Below are positions 25,415 to 34,400 of a stretch of 64,000 nt of DNA, piece after piece. Source of the DNA: Dyadobacter sediminis (GTDB lineage Bacteria; Bacteroidota; Bacteroidia; Cytophagales; Spirosomataceae). The DNA lies in contig NZ_VCEI01000028.1 in the NCBI RefSeq assembly GCF_005860765.1, positions 62,001-126,000 of the forward strand. Reading direction: 5' to 3'. Position 1 is the stretch's first letter. Each line of letters opens with the position of its first letter. Both the position numbers and the translations under genes were made by a program. A model generated the notes under the pieces. That model saw only the letters and a list, made by a program, of their open reading frames with translations. It was not told where the DNA came from and did not search any database.

Positions 25415-26137
25415 ATGATTGAAATTATACCAGCCATAGACCTGATCGAAGGAAAGTGCGTCCGGCTTACGCAGGGCGATTACGGACAGAAAACGATATA
25501 CAACGAAAATCCGCTTGAAGTTGCCCTGCAATTTGAAGATGCGGGTTTGAAGCGTCTGCACCTTGTGGATCTGGACGGGGCGAAGGCGAAAAAAGTGGTC
25601 AACTGGAAAGTGCTGGATAAAATAGCTTCCAGAACTTCCCTGCATATTGATTTCGGCGGCGGCGTCCAGTCGGATGATGACCTGAAAATCGTGTTTGAAA
25701 ACGGTGCGAAGCAGGTGACGGGCGGAAGCATTGCTGTAAAACAGCCGGATTTATTCCAAAACTGGATAAGCGTTCACGGCGGCGAAAAAATTATTCTGGG
25801 CGCAGATGCGAAGAAAGAAAAAGTAGCGGTCAGCGGCTGGGAAGAAGGTACTGAAATATGGGTTTACGATTTTGTAGAACAATATGTCGAAAAAGGCATT
25901 CAGTATGCGATCAGTACGGATGTTGCCAAGGACGGTCTGCTGCAGGGCCCGTCTTTTGACCTTTACCGGAATCTTCAGGATAAATGCCCGGATCTGAAAA
26001 TCATTGCCAGCGGAGGCGTAAGCGGAATCGGAGATGTGGAAAAGCTGGCTGAAATGAATGTCTATGGAGTGATCATTGGAAAAGCCATTTATGAAAACCG
26101 GATCAGTCTCGTCGACCTACAGCGTTTTTCAAATTAA
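25415..26137 (+). CDS. hisA: ProFAR isomerase HisA
   Basis: Converts ProFAR to PRFAR, an Amadori rearrangement in histidine biosynthesis. 240 residues, TIM barrel. The N-terminus MIEIIPAIDLIEGKCVRL carries the first catalytic Asp, FGGGVQSDDD and IASGGVSGIGD are the two phosphate-binding loops, and the second catalytic Asp is in STDVAKDGLL. The ATG at 25415 is chosen over the TTG two codons upstream. It starts 19 bp after hisH and ends 3 bp before hisF. Confidence 0.95.
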   Translation: MIEIIPAIDLIEGKCVRLTQGDYGQKTIYNENPLEVALQFEDAGLKRLHLVDLDGAKAKKVVNWKVLDKIASRTSLHIDFGGGVQSDDDLKIVFENGAKQVTGGSIAVKQPDLFQNWISVHGGEKIILGADAKKEKVAVSGWEEGTEIWVYDFVEQYVEKGIQYAISTDVAKDGLLQGPSFDLYRNLQDKCPDLKIIASGGVSGIGDVEKLAEMNVYGVIIGKAIYENRISLVDLQRFSN

Positions 26138-26140
26138 ACT

Positions 26141-26914
26141 ATGCTTACAAAACGAATAATCCCGTGTCTGGACGTCAAAGACGGCCGGACCGTAAAAGGC
26201 GTTAATTTTGTGAACCTGCGGGATGCAGGCGATGCAGTGGAACTCGGCGCGATGTATGCCGAACACGGAGCTGACGAACTTGTTTATCTGGATATTACCG
26301 CCACGATTGACGGACGTTCCACCTTTATAGAGCTCGTACGCAGGGTTGCGCATACAATCAACATTCCTTTTACCGTAGGCGGCGGAATTTCTTCCATCGG
26401 CGACGTTTCGGCTTTGCTTCACGCCGGCGCGGACAAGGTTTCCATCAATTCGGCAGCTGTCCGCAATCCGGATCTGATCAACGAACTTTCGCTGGAATTC
26501 GGAAGCCAGTGCATTGTGGTTGCCATTGACACGCGTTATACGTTGACGGAAAACGGACACGAACACATTGTGCATACACACGGCGGCCGCAAGCCTACGG
26601 AAATCCGTACGATTCCCTGGGCAAAGGAAGTGGAAGAACGCGGTGCCGGAGAAATCCTGCTTACGTCAATGGATACGGACGGAACAAAAAACGGCTTCGC
26701 ACTTGAACTGACGGCTACGGTTTCAGGCAATGCAAATATTCCGGTCATTGCTTCGGGCGGTGCAGGCAATATGGATCATTTTTACGATGTATTTACCTCA
26801 GGAAAAGCGGATGCCGGCCTGGCAGCCAGTATTTTTCATTTCCGCGAAATTGATATTCCGGACCTGAAAAAATATCTTAATGACAGAAACCTGCCGGTAA
26901 GAATGACCAAATAG
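26141..26914 (+). CDS. hisF: imidazole glycerol phosphate synthase, cyclase subunit HisF
   Basis: Uses HisH-derived ammonia to turn PRFAR into imidazole glycerol phosphate and AICAR. 257 residues, TIM barrel. Catalytic Asp11 is in [18 protein letters not shown] and Asp130 in [10 protein letters not shown], both at the standard numbering. Phosphate loops are [11 protein letters not shown] and [10 protein letters not shown]. It starts 3 bp after hisA, so translation is probably coupled. There is a 95-bp gap before hisIE with no clear promoter or terminator. Confidence 0.96.
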   Translation: MLTKRIIPCLDVKDGRTVKGVNFVNLRDAGDAVELGAMYAEHGADELVYLDITATIDGRSTFIELVRRVAHTINIPFTVGGGISSIGDVSALLHAGADKVSINSAAVRNPDLINELSLEFGSQCIVVAIDTRYTLTENGHEHIVHTHGGRKPTEIRTIPWAKEVEERGAGEILLTSMDTDGTKNGFALELTATVSGNANIPVIASGGAGNMDHFYDVFTSGKADAGLAASIFHFREIDIPDLKKYLNDRNLPVRMTK

Positions 26915-27009
26915 GATATTTTACGTACTCTAAATGCTGATAATGCAGAATTAATTCAGCTGAATTTACCGGAAAGAATGCAACTTTGCCAAAATGATCA
27001 AATTGTAAA

Positions 27010-27639
27010 ATGAGCGATACCTTTTCAACAATAGATTTTGATAAATCATCGGACGGGCTTGTGCCGGCTATCATTCAGGACGTAAATACAAACAAGGTTC
27101 TCATGCTTGGCTATATGAACAAGGAAGCACTTGAGATCACAAAAAGCCAGGGAACCGTAACCTTTTTCAGCCGCAGCAGACAAAACTTGTGGACAAAAGG
27201 CGAAACTTCGGGCAATTTTCTTTTTGTAAATGAAATAACTGCGGACTGCGACGGCGATACAATCCTGGTAAAAGCCACGCCTGCGGGCCCGACCTGCCAT
27301 ACCGGCTCCGATACATGCTTTGGGGAAAAAAATAGCCAGGATACACGAATCGGGGAAGCTTCCTTTCTCAACTATCTTCAGAAAGAGGTCATACGGGAAA
27401 GAAAATTAAACCCGTCGGAAGAGTCCTATACAAGCAGCCTGTTCAAAAAAGGCATTAATAAAATTGCCCAGAAAGTAGGCGAGGAAGCGGTTGAAGTTGT
27501 GATTGAGGCCAAAGATGATGACAAGGATCTTTTTAAAAATGAAGTTTCGGATCTTCTTTTTCACCTGCTGGTGCTTCTGGAACAGAAAAACATTGACTTA
27601 GATGAGGTAATTAACGTACTTCGCAGCCGTCACCAATAA
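27010..27639 (+). CDS. hisIE: bifunctional phosphoribosyl-AMP cyclohydrolase / phosphoribosyl-ATP pyrophosphatase HisIE
   Basis: Catalyses the second and third steps of histidine biosynthesis. 209 residues. The N-terminal HisI domain (to about 110) has VLMLGYMNKEAL, the metal-binding EITADCDGDTILVKATPAGPTCHTGSDTCF region with its conserved Asp and Cys residues, while the C-terminal HisE domain (about 120-209) is helical with the pyrophosphatase QKVGEEAVEVVIEAKDDD and NEVSDLLFHLLVLLE motifs. Fusion of the two is common in Bacteroidota. hisG, hisD, hisC and hisB are not in the window, so the pathway is split or begins elsewhere. It is followed after 13 bp by a holin-like membrane gene, suggesting readthrough. 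Confidence 0.95.
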   Translation: MSDTFSTIDFDKSSDGLVPAIIQDVNTNKVLMLGYMNKEALEITKSQGTVTFFSRSRQNLWTKGETSGNFLFVNEITADCDGDTILVKATPAGPTCHTGSDTCFGEKNSQDTRIGEASFLNYLQKEVIRERKLNPSEESYTSSLFKKGINKIAQKVGEEAVEVVIEAKDDDKDLFKNEVSDLLFHLLVLLEQKNIDLDEVINVLRSRHQ

Positions 27640-27652
27640 AAACGGATGTTGT

Positions 27653-27988
27653 ATGAAGTTGTTAATACGTCTTGTAATCAGCACATTGGCTATTATTGTC
27701 GCAGCTAACATAGTTCCCGGCGTTGCAGTTGCCGGCACCATGACGGCGGTAATCGTGGCGATTGTGCTCGGAATCCTGAATACTTTCCTGAAACCCGTAC
27801 TTCAGATACTGGCGCTGCCCATTACGATTCTGACGCTTGGACTTTTCTACATCGTTGTCAATGTATTTATCATTTATCTGGCAAGTTATCTTGTTGACGG
27901 TTTTTCAATAAGCGGGTTTATGTCCGCATTATTCTTTGGTCTGGTTGTCTCCATTGTTTCCGGAATACTTGGTATGTTTTTGGATTAG
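27653..27988 (+). CDS. phage-holin-4-like (DUF360-type) small membrane protein
   Basis: 111 residues with four hydrophobic segments separated by short turns. The stretch LGILNTFLKPVLQILALPITILTLGLF, split by an NTFLKP turn, is the hallmark of the PF04020-type family. Despite the name, chromosomal members are not lysis proteins and their role is unknown. It lies 13 bp after hisIE and 60 bp before another holin-named membrane gene, so the cluster may be cotranscribed. Confidence 0.8.
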   Translation: MKLLIRLVISTLAIIVAANIVPGVAVAGTMTAVIVAIVLGILNTFLKPVLQILALPITILTLGLFYIVVNVFIIYLASYLVDGFSISGFMSALFFGLVVSIVSGILGMFLD

Positions 27989-28048
27989 TGTAAAAATCTA
28001 ACTCGAAGTGAGTTTAAATAGATATACATGATTTGATAAATACTGCCT

Positions 28049-28387
28049 ATGTTAAGTCAACTAGAGGAAATCAAGGACACGCTCTTCAAGTATTTCGAAA
28101 CCCGTATCGATTTATTTAAAATCGAAACAAGGGATAAAATCGAGCGTGCAGTTGTAATGGCGGTATATGCCGCAATTTTGCTTTGTATTGGCCTTACAGT
28201 ACTTATTTTGGTGATTATATTGCTTGGGACATTCCTGAACAAATGGCTGGACAGCGATTATCTTGGTTATGTGATTTTACTGGCATTCTTTGCTTTACTG
28301 CTTACAATCTGTATCGTTCTCAAAGAAAAGATTATTGAATTTATCCGCGGAATCATCGTCCGCATTATGCATGCAAAGGAGGATTGA
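28049..28387 (+). CDS. holin-X-like small membrane protein
   Basis: 112 residues. An N-terminal amphipathic helix with charged residues (LFKYFETRIDLFKIETRDKIER) precedes two long transmembrane segments (about 33-62 and 72-92), and a basic tail ends it. The plan matches the Phage_holin_3_6 / putative holin-X family, seen widely on Bacteroidota chromosomes with no phage nearby. It probably sits in the inner membrane. It is followed by a hairpin terminator at 28396-28435. Confidence 0.75.
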   Translation: MLSQLEEIKDTLFKYFETRIDLFKIETRDKIERAVVMAVYAAILLCIGLTVLILVIILLGTFLNKWLDSDYLGYVILLAFFALLLTICIVLKEKIIEFIRGIIVRIMHAKED

Positions 28388-28395
28388 TAGATTTG

Positions 28396-28435
28396 AAATA
28401 GTAATTTGGGGAAAAATACACTCAAATTACTATTT
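28396..28435 (+). terminator. probable intrinsic terminator
   Basis: AAATAGTAATTTG (28396-28408) pairs perfectly with CAAATTACTATTT (28423-28435) around a 14-nt loop. A short T-run overlaps the end of the second arm. It probably ends the his/holin transcript. Confidence 0.6.
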
Positions 28436-28484
28436 TTGAATTCCTCTTTAAAAATTTCGGGTCATCATTAAACAAGATAATGAA

Positions 28485-28892
28485 ATGAGTTCTCCAATAG
28501 ATTCTTCTGTAAAGATCACAAAACCATTTTCTTCCGACACGGATAAAGATAAGCAGGACCTGATGCTGGATGCAGATCTTTATCGTGACAAGCTTGAACT
28601 TCAGTGGAACGATCTTAAAAGTGACGCAACGCAGTACAGCAAGCAGGCTTTGATCATTGGAGGCGTACTTGTGACATCCATCGTATTGCTGAAAGCAGTT
28701 CTTCCGAAAGGCAAAAAGCATCAGTATGAAGAAGAAGATTATCTGTACGAGGAAGAAAAAAAGAAAATTAATAAAAAGAAAAGCAAATTTGCAGTTGGAC
28801 AAGCCGTTCAAAGTTTAGCATGGACGTTAGCAGTAGGATGGGCACGTCAGAAGCTTAACCATATAATTGCAGATGAACGTAAAACTGAATGA
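28485..28892 (+). CDS. single-pass membrane protein of unknown function
   Basis: 135 residues. A polar N-terminal half ends in a helix, one transmembrane segment follows at about residues 55-72 (ALIIGGVLVTSIVLLKAVL), and then a highly charged linker (YEEEDYLYEEEKKKINKKKSK) and a mildly hydrophobic C-terminal helix. I do not recognise a family, though the layout resembles YtxH-like or membrane-shaping small proteins. Its stop codon overlaps the start of the next gene by 4 bp (ATGA), so the two are translationally coupled. Confidence 0.7.
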   Translation: MSSPIDSSVKITKPFSSDTDKDKQDLMLDADLYRDKLELQWNDLKSDATQYSKQALIIGGVLVTSIVLLKAVLPKGKKHQYEEEDYLYEEEKKKINKKKSKFAVGQAVQSLAWTLAVGWARQKLNHIIADERKTE

Positions 28893-29674
28893 AAACAGCG
28901 AATCATAAAATCGCAGACCTCCTTTCAACAAGAAAAACAGAAAAAAGGAAATCGTTTGCTGTTCTCTTAGATCCTGATAAAGTAAATTTTTCTACGTTTC
29001 CGACATTCCTTGAATATGCGGCAGAACATGGCGTGGATTTCTTTTTTGTAGGAGGAAGTCTCATTACCCATTATGCCATTGATCAGCTTATTTCCGCAAT
29101 TCACCAGAATACAGACATTCCTGCTATCCTTTTTCCGGGCAGCAGCCTTCATATTGATCCTTCTGCAGATGCCATTCTGCTGCTTTCACTGATTTCCGGA
29201 CGTAATGCGGATTTGCTGATCGGGCAGCATGTAATTGCTGCGCCACTTCTGAAACAAAGCGGCATTGAAGTATTGCCAACCGGCTATTTACTGATAGAAA
29301 GCGGCAGGCTTACAACTGTTTCCTATATAAGCAACACCATTCCCTTACCCCGCGACAAGCCGGGCATCGTTGCCTGTACTGCTCTGGCAGGAGAGTTTCT
29401 GGGATTAAAAAACATATTCCTTGATGCCGGAAGCGGAGCATTGTTTCCGGTAACAGCCGAAACGATTGCAGCCGTTCGCCAAACCGTGGATACACCCATT
29501 ATTGTCGGGGGCGGGATTGATTCCTATGAAAAAGCAGACAATGCATTAAATGCCGGGGCGGATGTCATTGTAGTAGGAAACGGAATTGAACAAAACCCGG
29601 ATTTACTACCTGAAATAGCCGCGTGCGTAAAGGCATTTAACCGAAAATCAGATAAAGTTTTGAGAGGTTTGTAG
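28889..29674 (+). CDS. geranylgeranylglyceryl/heptaprenylglyceryl phosphate synthase family protein
   Basis: Joins a polyprenyl diphosphate to sn-glycerol-1-phosphate, the first step of archaeal-type ether lipids; Bacteroidota carry a bacterial branch of this family. 261 residues, TIM barrel. Seen are VLLDPDKV near residue 25, FVGGSLITH, ILFPGSS, the YLLIESGRLTTVSYIS substrate region, ALAGEFLGLKNIFLDAGSGA and the phosphate loop IIVGGGIDSYEKA / VIVVGNGIEQN. Prenyl length cannot be told. The ATG at 28889 overlaps the previous stop, coupling it to the membrane protein. Confidence 0.88.
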   Translation: MKTANHKIADLLSTRKTEKRKSFAVLLDPDKVNFSTFPTFLEYAAEHGVDFFFVGGSLITHYAIDQLISAIHQNTDIPAILFPGSSLHIDPSADAILLLSLISGRNADLLIGQHVIAAPLLKQSGIEVLPTGYLLIESGRLTTVSYISNTIPLPRDKPGIVACTALAGEFLGLKNIFLDAGSGALFPVTAETIAAVRQTVDTPIIVGGGIDSYEKADNALNAGADVIVVGNGIEQNPDLLPEIAACVKAFNRKSDKVLRGL

Positions 29675-29751
29675 ATTTAATTATACAAAACCAAGAATTT
29701 CAAGCGTTTTCTAAGGAAATTTTAAGTTCTTGGAAAAATACAATACCAAAG

Positions 29752-29785
29752 TTTGGGAATATTCAGATTAATCCTGTTACATTTG
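29752..29785 (+). promoter_or_regulatory. promoter of lipoprotein gene 1
   Basis: TTTG (29752-29755), a 22-bp spacer and TACATTTG (29778-29785) fit the Bacteroidota -33/-7 pattern. The same pair is conserved before the duplicate gene at 30601. Transcription should start near 29790, about 20 bp before the ATG. Confidence 0.7.
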
Positions 29786-29811
29786 TATCGAACCTTAATT
29801 ACACCCAAGAA

Positions 29812-30012
29812 ATGAAAAAAATATTTGCACTTGCGTTCGTTGCCGGGATGGTAACTTTCGCTGCTTGTACAAGCAAACCTGCTGACGAATCTGCTGGTGA
29901 TACTACATCTGCTGCAACAACTGAATCTCCAATGATGGAATCAGATTCAATGGCAACTGATTCAACATCAACAATGTCAATGGATTCAGCTTCTTCTGAT
30001 TCTGTTAAGTAA
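29812..30012 (+). CDS. tiny Ser/Thr/Asp-rich lipoprotein, copy 1
   Basis: 66 residues. Signal peptide II with lipobox TFAAC: cleavage would leave lipidated Cys19. The mature part is only about 48 residues of Ser, Thr, Asp, Glu, Met and Ala, with no predicted fold. The first 26 residues are identical to the duplicate at 30601-30792, while the tail has diverged in sequence but kept its composition. It has its own promoter and terminator, suggesting abundant independent expression. I know no function; such acidic disordered lipoproteins are frequent in Bacteroidota. Confidence 0.8.
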   Translation: MKKIFALAFVAGMVTFAACTSKPADESAGDTTSAATTESPMMESDSMATDSTSTMSMDSASSDSVK

Positions 30013-30037
30013 TCAGTAGTACAAGCCAGGATTTTTG

Positions 30038-30073
30038 AAAAGCTCTATGAAAATAGAGCTTTTCTTTTTTTAT
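30038..30073 (+). terminator. terminator of lipoprotein gene 1
   Basis: AAAAGCTCTAT (30038-30048), GAAA tetraloop, ATAGAGCTTTT (30053-30063), then CTTTTTTT. Identical to the one after copy 2. Confidence 0.9.
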
Positions 30074-30541
30074 ATATAGCGTAAATACAACTGCTTCTTT
30101 CAGCTGCAAATAATACTTGCTGCATCCGGTAACATTCCATTATCCGCACGATTTTCTTTTCGCATGGCTGTATAAAACTTAGCTTCAAAGTTTAATTGTA
30201 CTACTCAAATACTGATTTTCAACAGGATCAAACGGCAAATTGTACTTGTAAGTAGCCGAATTCTCTATAAAATACAATTAAGTGATAGAACTATTTCGCA
30301 ACTTTGTTTTAAAAACAGGCATTTGCTATCGTTCATAAAGTTGAAAATACCTTTGTCCGGCTTCATTGCATTCTGTATTCTTATTTATTACTTACAGCTG
30401 CTGTCTGTTTAAGTTACAATTACTTATTTGTAAATGCATAGTTTTCATTGGTTTTGTCATAAAGGAATGGAAGCAAGCTGATGTATGTGAAACAAGCTTT
30501 CTAAGGAAATTTTAAGTTCTTGGGAAAATGCAATCATGAAG
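30074..30541. other. intergenic spacer between the lipoprotein copies
   Basis: About 470 bp, AT-rich, with no gene. A TTTG (30322-30325) and TACCTTTG (30348-30355) pair spaced 22 bp looks like another promoter, but nothing reads from it before the copy-2 promoter. The duplicated block itself begins near 30498. Confidence 0.5.
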
Positions 30542-30574
30542 TTTGAAAATTTCAGATTAATCCTGTTACATTTG
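30542..30574 (+). promoter_or_regulatory. promoter of lipoprotein gene 2
   Basis: TTTG (30542-30545), a 21-bp spacer and TACATTTG (30567-30574). The surrounding 100 bp closely matches the region before copy 1. Confidence 0.7.
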
Positions 30575-30600
30575 TATCAAACCTTAATAACACCAGAGAA

Positions 30601-30792
30601 ATGAAAAAAATATTTGCATTGGCGTTCGTTGCCGGAATGGTGACTTTCGCTGCTTGTACGAGCAAGCCAGCTGATGAAGCGGCTGATACTACAACAGTAA
30701 CTTCTGTAGAAACTCCGACTGTAGATTCAACTGCAACAACTGATTCTACTACAATGTCAACAGATACAACTGCTTCTGATTCTATCAAGTAA
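30601..30792 (+). CDS. tiny Ser/Thr/Asp-rich lipoprotein, copy 2
   Basis: 63 residues. The signal peptide and lipobox (TFAAC) are identical to copy 1 through residue 26. The tail is richer in Thr and Val (TTTVTSVETPTVDSTATT) and ends in ASDSIK where copy 1 ends in SSDSVK. The block duplicated runs from about 30498 to 30853 and includes the promoter and terminator. The different tails with conserved ends indicate an old duplication or selection on composition only. Confidence 0.8.
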   Translation: MKKIFALAFVAGMVTFAACTSKPADEAADTTTVTSVETPTVDSTATTDSTTMSTDTTASDSIK

Positions 30793-30817
30793 TCAGCAGT
30801 ACAGGTCAGAATTCAGG

Positions 30818-30853
30818 AAAAGCTCTATGAAAATAGAGCTTTTCTTTTTTTAT
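30818..30853 (+). terminator. terminator of lipoprotein gene 2
   Basis: Same 11-bp stem, GAAA loop and T-run as after copy 1 (30818-30843 plus T-run). It ends 7 bp before the next gene's ATG. Confidence 0.9.
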
Positions 30854-30860
30854 TTAATGA

Positions 30861-31475
30861 ATGAAAGACATATCCTTGGGCCTCCACGTTCCGCAGGCAG
30901 CCATTTCCTATTGTGAGCAGTTATATCATACTTTTCATTTCAGCTTTGCTTTGTCACGTCCGCGTAAAACCCGTTTGGGCGATTTTACAGTAAAAGCAGG
31001 ATTCGTCCCAAGAATAACGGTCAATGCCAACCTTAATCCATATCATTTTCTGATAACTTACATTCATGAAGTTGCGCATTGTGCCGTACATCAGAACTAC
31101 AACCGCCGGCTGAAAAAGCGCGTTGCGCCGCACGGAAAAGAGTGGAAGCGCGAGTTTAGTGAACTACTGCTGCCGGTTCTGAACGAAAATATTTTTCCGG
31201 CAGACATTCTGAGTGCGTTGGTTCGTTATGCAAAAAACCCTGCAGCTTCTACCGGAGGCGATCCGGTTCTGTATAATGCCATTCGCAAATATGATGAACA
31301 TGCATTGCATTCCGGTAAAACCACGCTTGTACAGCTGAATGAAGGAGCCGATTTCGTTTTTCAGGACAGATTGTTTGTCAGAGGCTCGTTACGCCGGACG
31401 CGTGTGCTTTGCAGGGATAAAAAATCACAACGTCTTTATACAATTCCGGCAAATGCATTGGTTGAAGCATGTTAA
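30861..31475 (+). CDS. SprT-like zinc-binding domain protein
   Basis: 204 residues. The HExxH motif is in YIHEVAHCAVH (His69, Glu70, His73), and a third ligand candidate lies in APHGKEWK (His91), as in SprT/Spartan-type metallopeptidase domains. No signal peptide, so cytoplasmic. Bacterial SprT proteins are poorly characterised; a DNA-protein-crosslink protease role is known only for eukaryotic relatives. Its end overlaps the start of porU by 23 bp, so the two are cotranscribed and perhaps coupled. Confidence 0.85.
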   Translation: MKDISLGLHVPQAAISYCEQLYHTFHFSFALSRPRKTRLGDFTVKAGFVPRITVNANLNPYHFLITYIHEVAHCAVHQNYNRRLKKRVAPHGKEWKREFSELLLPVLNENIFPADILSALVRYAKNPAASTGGDPVLYNAIRKYDEHALHSGKTTLVQLNEGADFVFQDRLFVRGSLRRTRVLCRDKKSQRLYTIPANALVEAC

Positions 31476-34400
31476 TCTGCGCAGTTTCCTTTTTCATTCA
31501 GTCATAAGCTGCTTTGGATTATTATCCGGTTATACTTCCTCTGCACAACAATCGTCGGTTTTATCCAGTGGAAACTGGTACAAACTGGCCGTCAATCAGA
31601 CCGGTGTCTGCAAGCTTGATGCCGATTTTCTGCGTGAACTGGGTATTGATCCCGTTTCTGTTATTCCGGACCAGATCCGCATATACGGAAGCAAAGGCGG
31701 AATGTTGCCACAAAAAAATGGTCCTGCTTTTTCAGGTAATTTAAAAGAAAGCGCCATTTGGGTGCAAGGGGAAATAGACGGAAAATTTGACAACAATGAC
31801 GCGGTGTATTTTTATGCCGAAGGACCCGACGAAATTACTTTTGATTCACTGAAAGAAGAGTTTCAGCATCGTAAAAATTGCTACACGGATACAAGTTATT
31901 ACTTTCTGAACGTAGGACAAGCCGCCGGGCGCCGGATCAAAACGGCTGAAAATACTGCCGGCATATCCGGAAAAACAGTCAGTCAGTTTGAAGATTACTG
32001 GTTTCATGAAACAGATATTTCCAATTTACTGAAATCGGGAAGAGAATGGTGGGGCGAATATTTAAGTTCAGGACCGTTGAATATAGAAGCAGATATTCCC
32101 GGCATAGTTCCTGGTTCCGAGATCAGACTGCGTACTTCTGCTATCGGCAGCGCGCAGGTAGCAACACGATTTTTGTGGCAGATTAATGGAAAACAGATTG
32201 GTGAGAACACAATCGGAACGGTAAGTACCAATACGTATGATATTAAAGGACGACGCTCGGAAGCAACTTATATCCTGAATGCGGACGCTTCTCTGCAAAA
32301 TCCGGTTGCAATCGGGATCAGTTACGACAAAAATGGCCAGAGTACAGCGCAAGCTTATCTCAATTATGTTGCGTTGCATGCAAAAAGAACATTACGTTCT
32401 TACAATAACCAGCAGATTTACCGTTTTTTGCCGGAAAATTCAGACACCATAACGTACCGTTTTCAAGATGTTGCTTCCGGCTGGAACCTTTGGAATATTA
32501 CCGATCCTGCCAGTCCGGAAATCATGGCTGAAAATACGGCAGCAAACGCTTTTCTGACAATTACCGCGCGGAATGGCAAAAATACCCGGCAACTGCTCGG
32601 ATTCAGATTTGACCAGGCTTTTACGCCTATTTCATGGCAGTTCATCAATAACCAGAATATCATTAGTTACCCTACACCCGATCTGTTGATTGTTACGCCT
32701 GCTGCCTGGGAAAGTGAAGCAAAGAGATTGGCAGAATTCCGGAAAGTTAATGACGGCCTTGAAGCTGTAGTTGTAACTACTGAGCAAATCTACAATGAAT
32801 TTGCCTCCGGGAAACCTGATGTAAGTGCAATCCGGAATTACGCGCGTGCACTTTACAGAAAAAAACCGGGCAAACTGAAATACCTGCTTTTGTTCGGGGA
32901 CGCTACTTTTGACTATAAAAACCTTTTAAACAACCAGACGCAATCGCAGCGCAACAACTGGGTTCCGGTTTATGAAAGTGATGAATCGCTGAATCCGGTT
33001 TACACCTTTTCTTCCGATGATTATTTCGGCTTTATGGAAGACGGCGAGGGCGAATGGGCCGAATCGACGGCGGGCGATCATACGGTGGACATCAGCATTG
33101 GAAGGCTTCCCGTAAAATCATTTTCAGAGGCACAGACTGTCGTAAACAAGCTGATGCATTACAATTCTGCTGAAAGCAATTCCGGAAACTGGAAAAATAC
33201 GATCCGTTTTGTGGCCGATGACGGAGACGGGAATATTCATCAGTCTCACGCCGACCAGCTTGCCAGACTGGTTCAGAATGACTTTTTGTCCTCCCGTTTA
33301 TTTCTGGATGCTTTTCCTCAGGTTACTACAGGAGAAGGCCAGAAAGCTGCGCAAATAAATAATGCCATCAGGAAAAGTATTGATGAAGGAACGCTGATCC
33401 TTAACTACACCGGGCATGGCGGCGTAAGCGGCTGGGCCGAAGAACAGGTTTTGACACTGGCCGACATGCAATCGGTGCGTGGCATGAACAATATGCCGTT
33501 GCTGTTTACCGCAACGTGCGATTTCGGGCGGTTTGATGATCCGGGAATTGTGTCAGGCGCTGAGTTGATGGTTTTAAGCCCGCGAGGAGCTGCAATTGGT
33601 GCAATAAGTACTACCCGGCCGGTTTATTCCAGTACAAATTTCACGCTCAGCAAAGCTTTTTATGAATCCCTGATAAAGTCCGGCCCGGATGCAAGAACAG
33701 GCGACATTTTCCTGGAAACCAAAAACAAGGCGCTTGCAGGCAGTCTGAACCGGAACTTCACGCTGCTTGCAGACCCGTCCATGCAGTTGGCAAAAGCCCG
33801 AAAGCAAATCCGCTGGACCTTGCAGCCGGATACATTGCGTGCCTTGCAGAAAGTAAGTCTGCAGGGTGAAATTTATAATCCGGCAAATGGATTCACCGAC
33901 AAATTTTTCAATGGAATTGCAAGGATAGAAATCTATGACAAGCAATCAGCTTTCAAAACACTTGGAAATGAAGGTAATCCGGAAAGTTACGCCGAGTTCC
34001 GCACCCGGTTATTCAGCGGAAGCGTGAAGGTTGTAAACGGAAAATTCACCTGCGATTTCACAATGCCGAAGGATATTGATTACAGAACAGGAACGGGCCG
34101 GGCCAATATATATGCATATCAAACGGGCAATGCGCTTTCCGATGCCGCTGCGCAGCTGAATGTAATTGTAGGAGGAAGTGTACAGACGGCACCTGATCGT
34201 ACGCCGCCGAAGCTCGCAGCCTATCTTGATCGTGAGAATTTCAAACCGGGCGATACTGTGGATCCGTCTTCGGTTTTGTATGTAAAGGTCAGTGACGAAA
34301 ACGGGATCAATATTTCAGATGCTGGAATCGGGCATGGCATCACCTTAACGATTAATGATACGCTTACCGTTACGCTGAATGATTATTTTACGGCTGATCT

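Noticed and set aside
30322..30355. Promoter-like TTTG..TACCTTTG between the lipoprotein copies
   Set aside because: Nothing to transcribe before the copy-2 promoter; AT-rich DNA makes chance matches likely.
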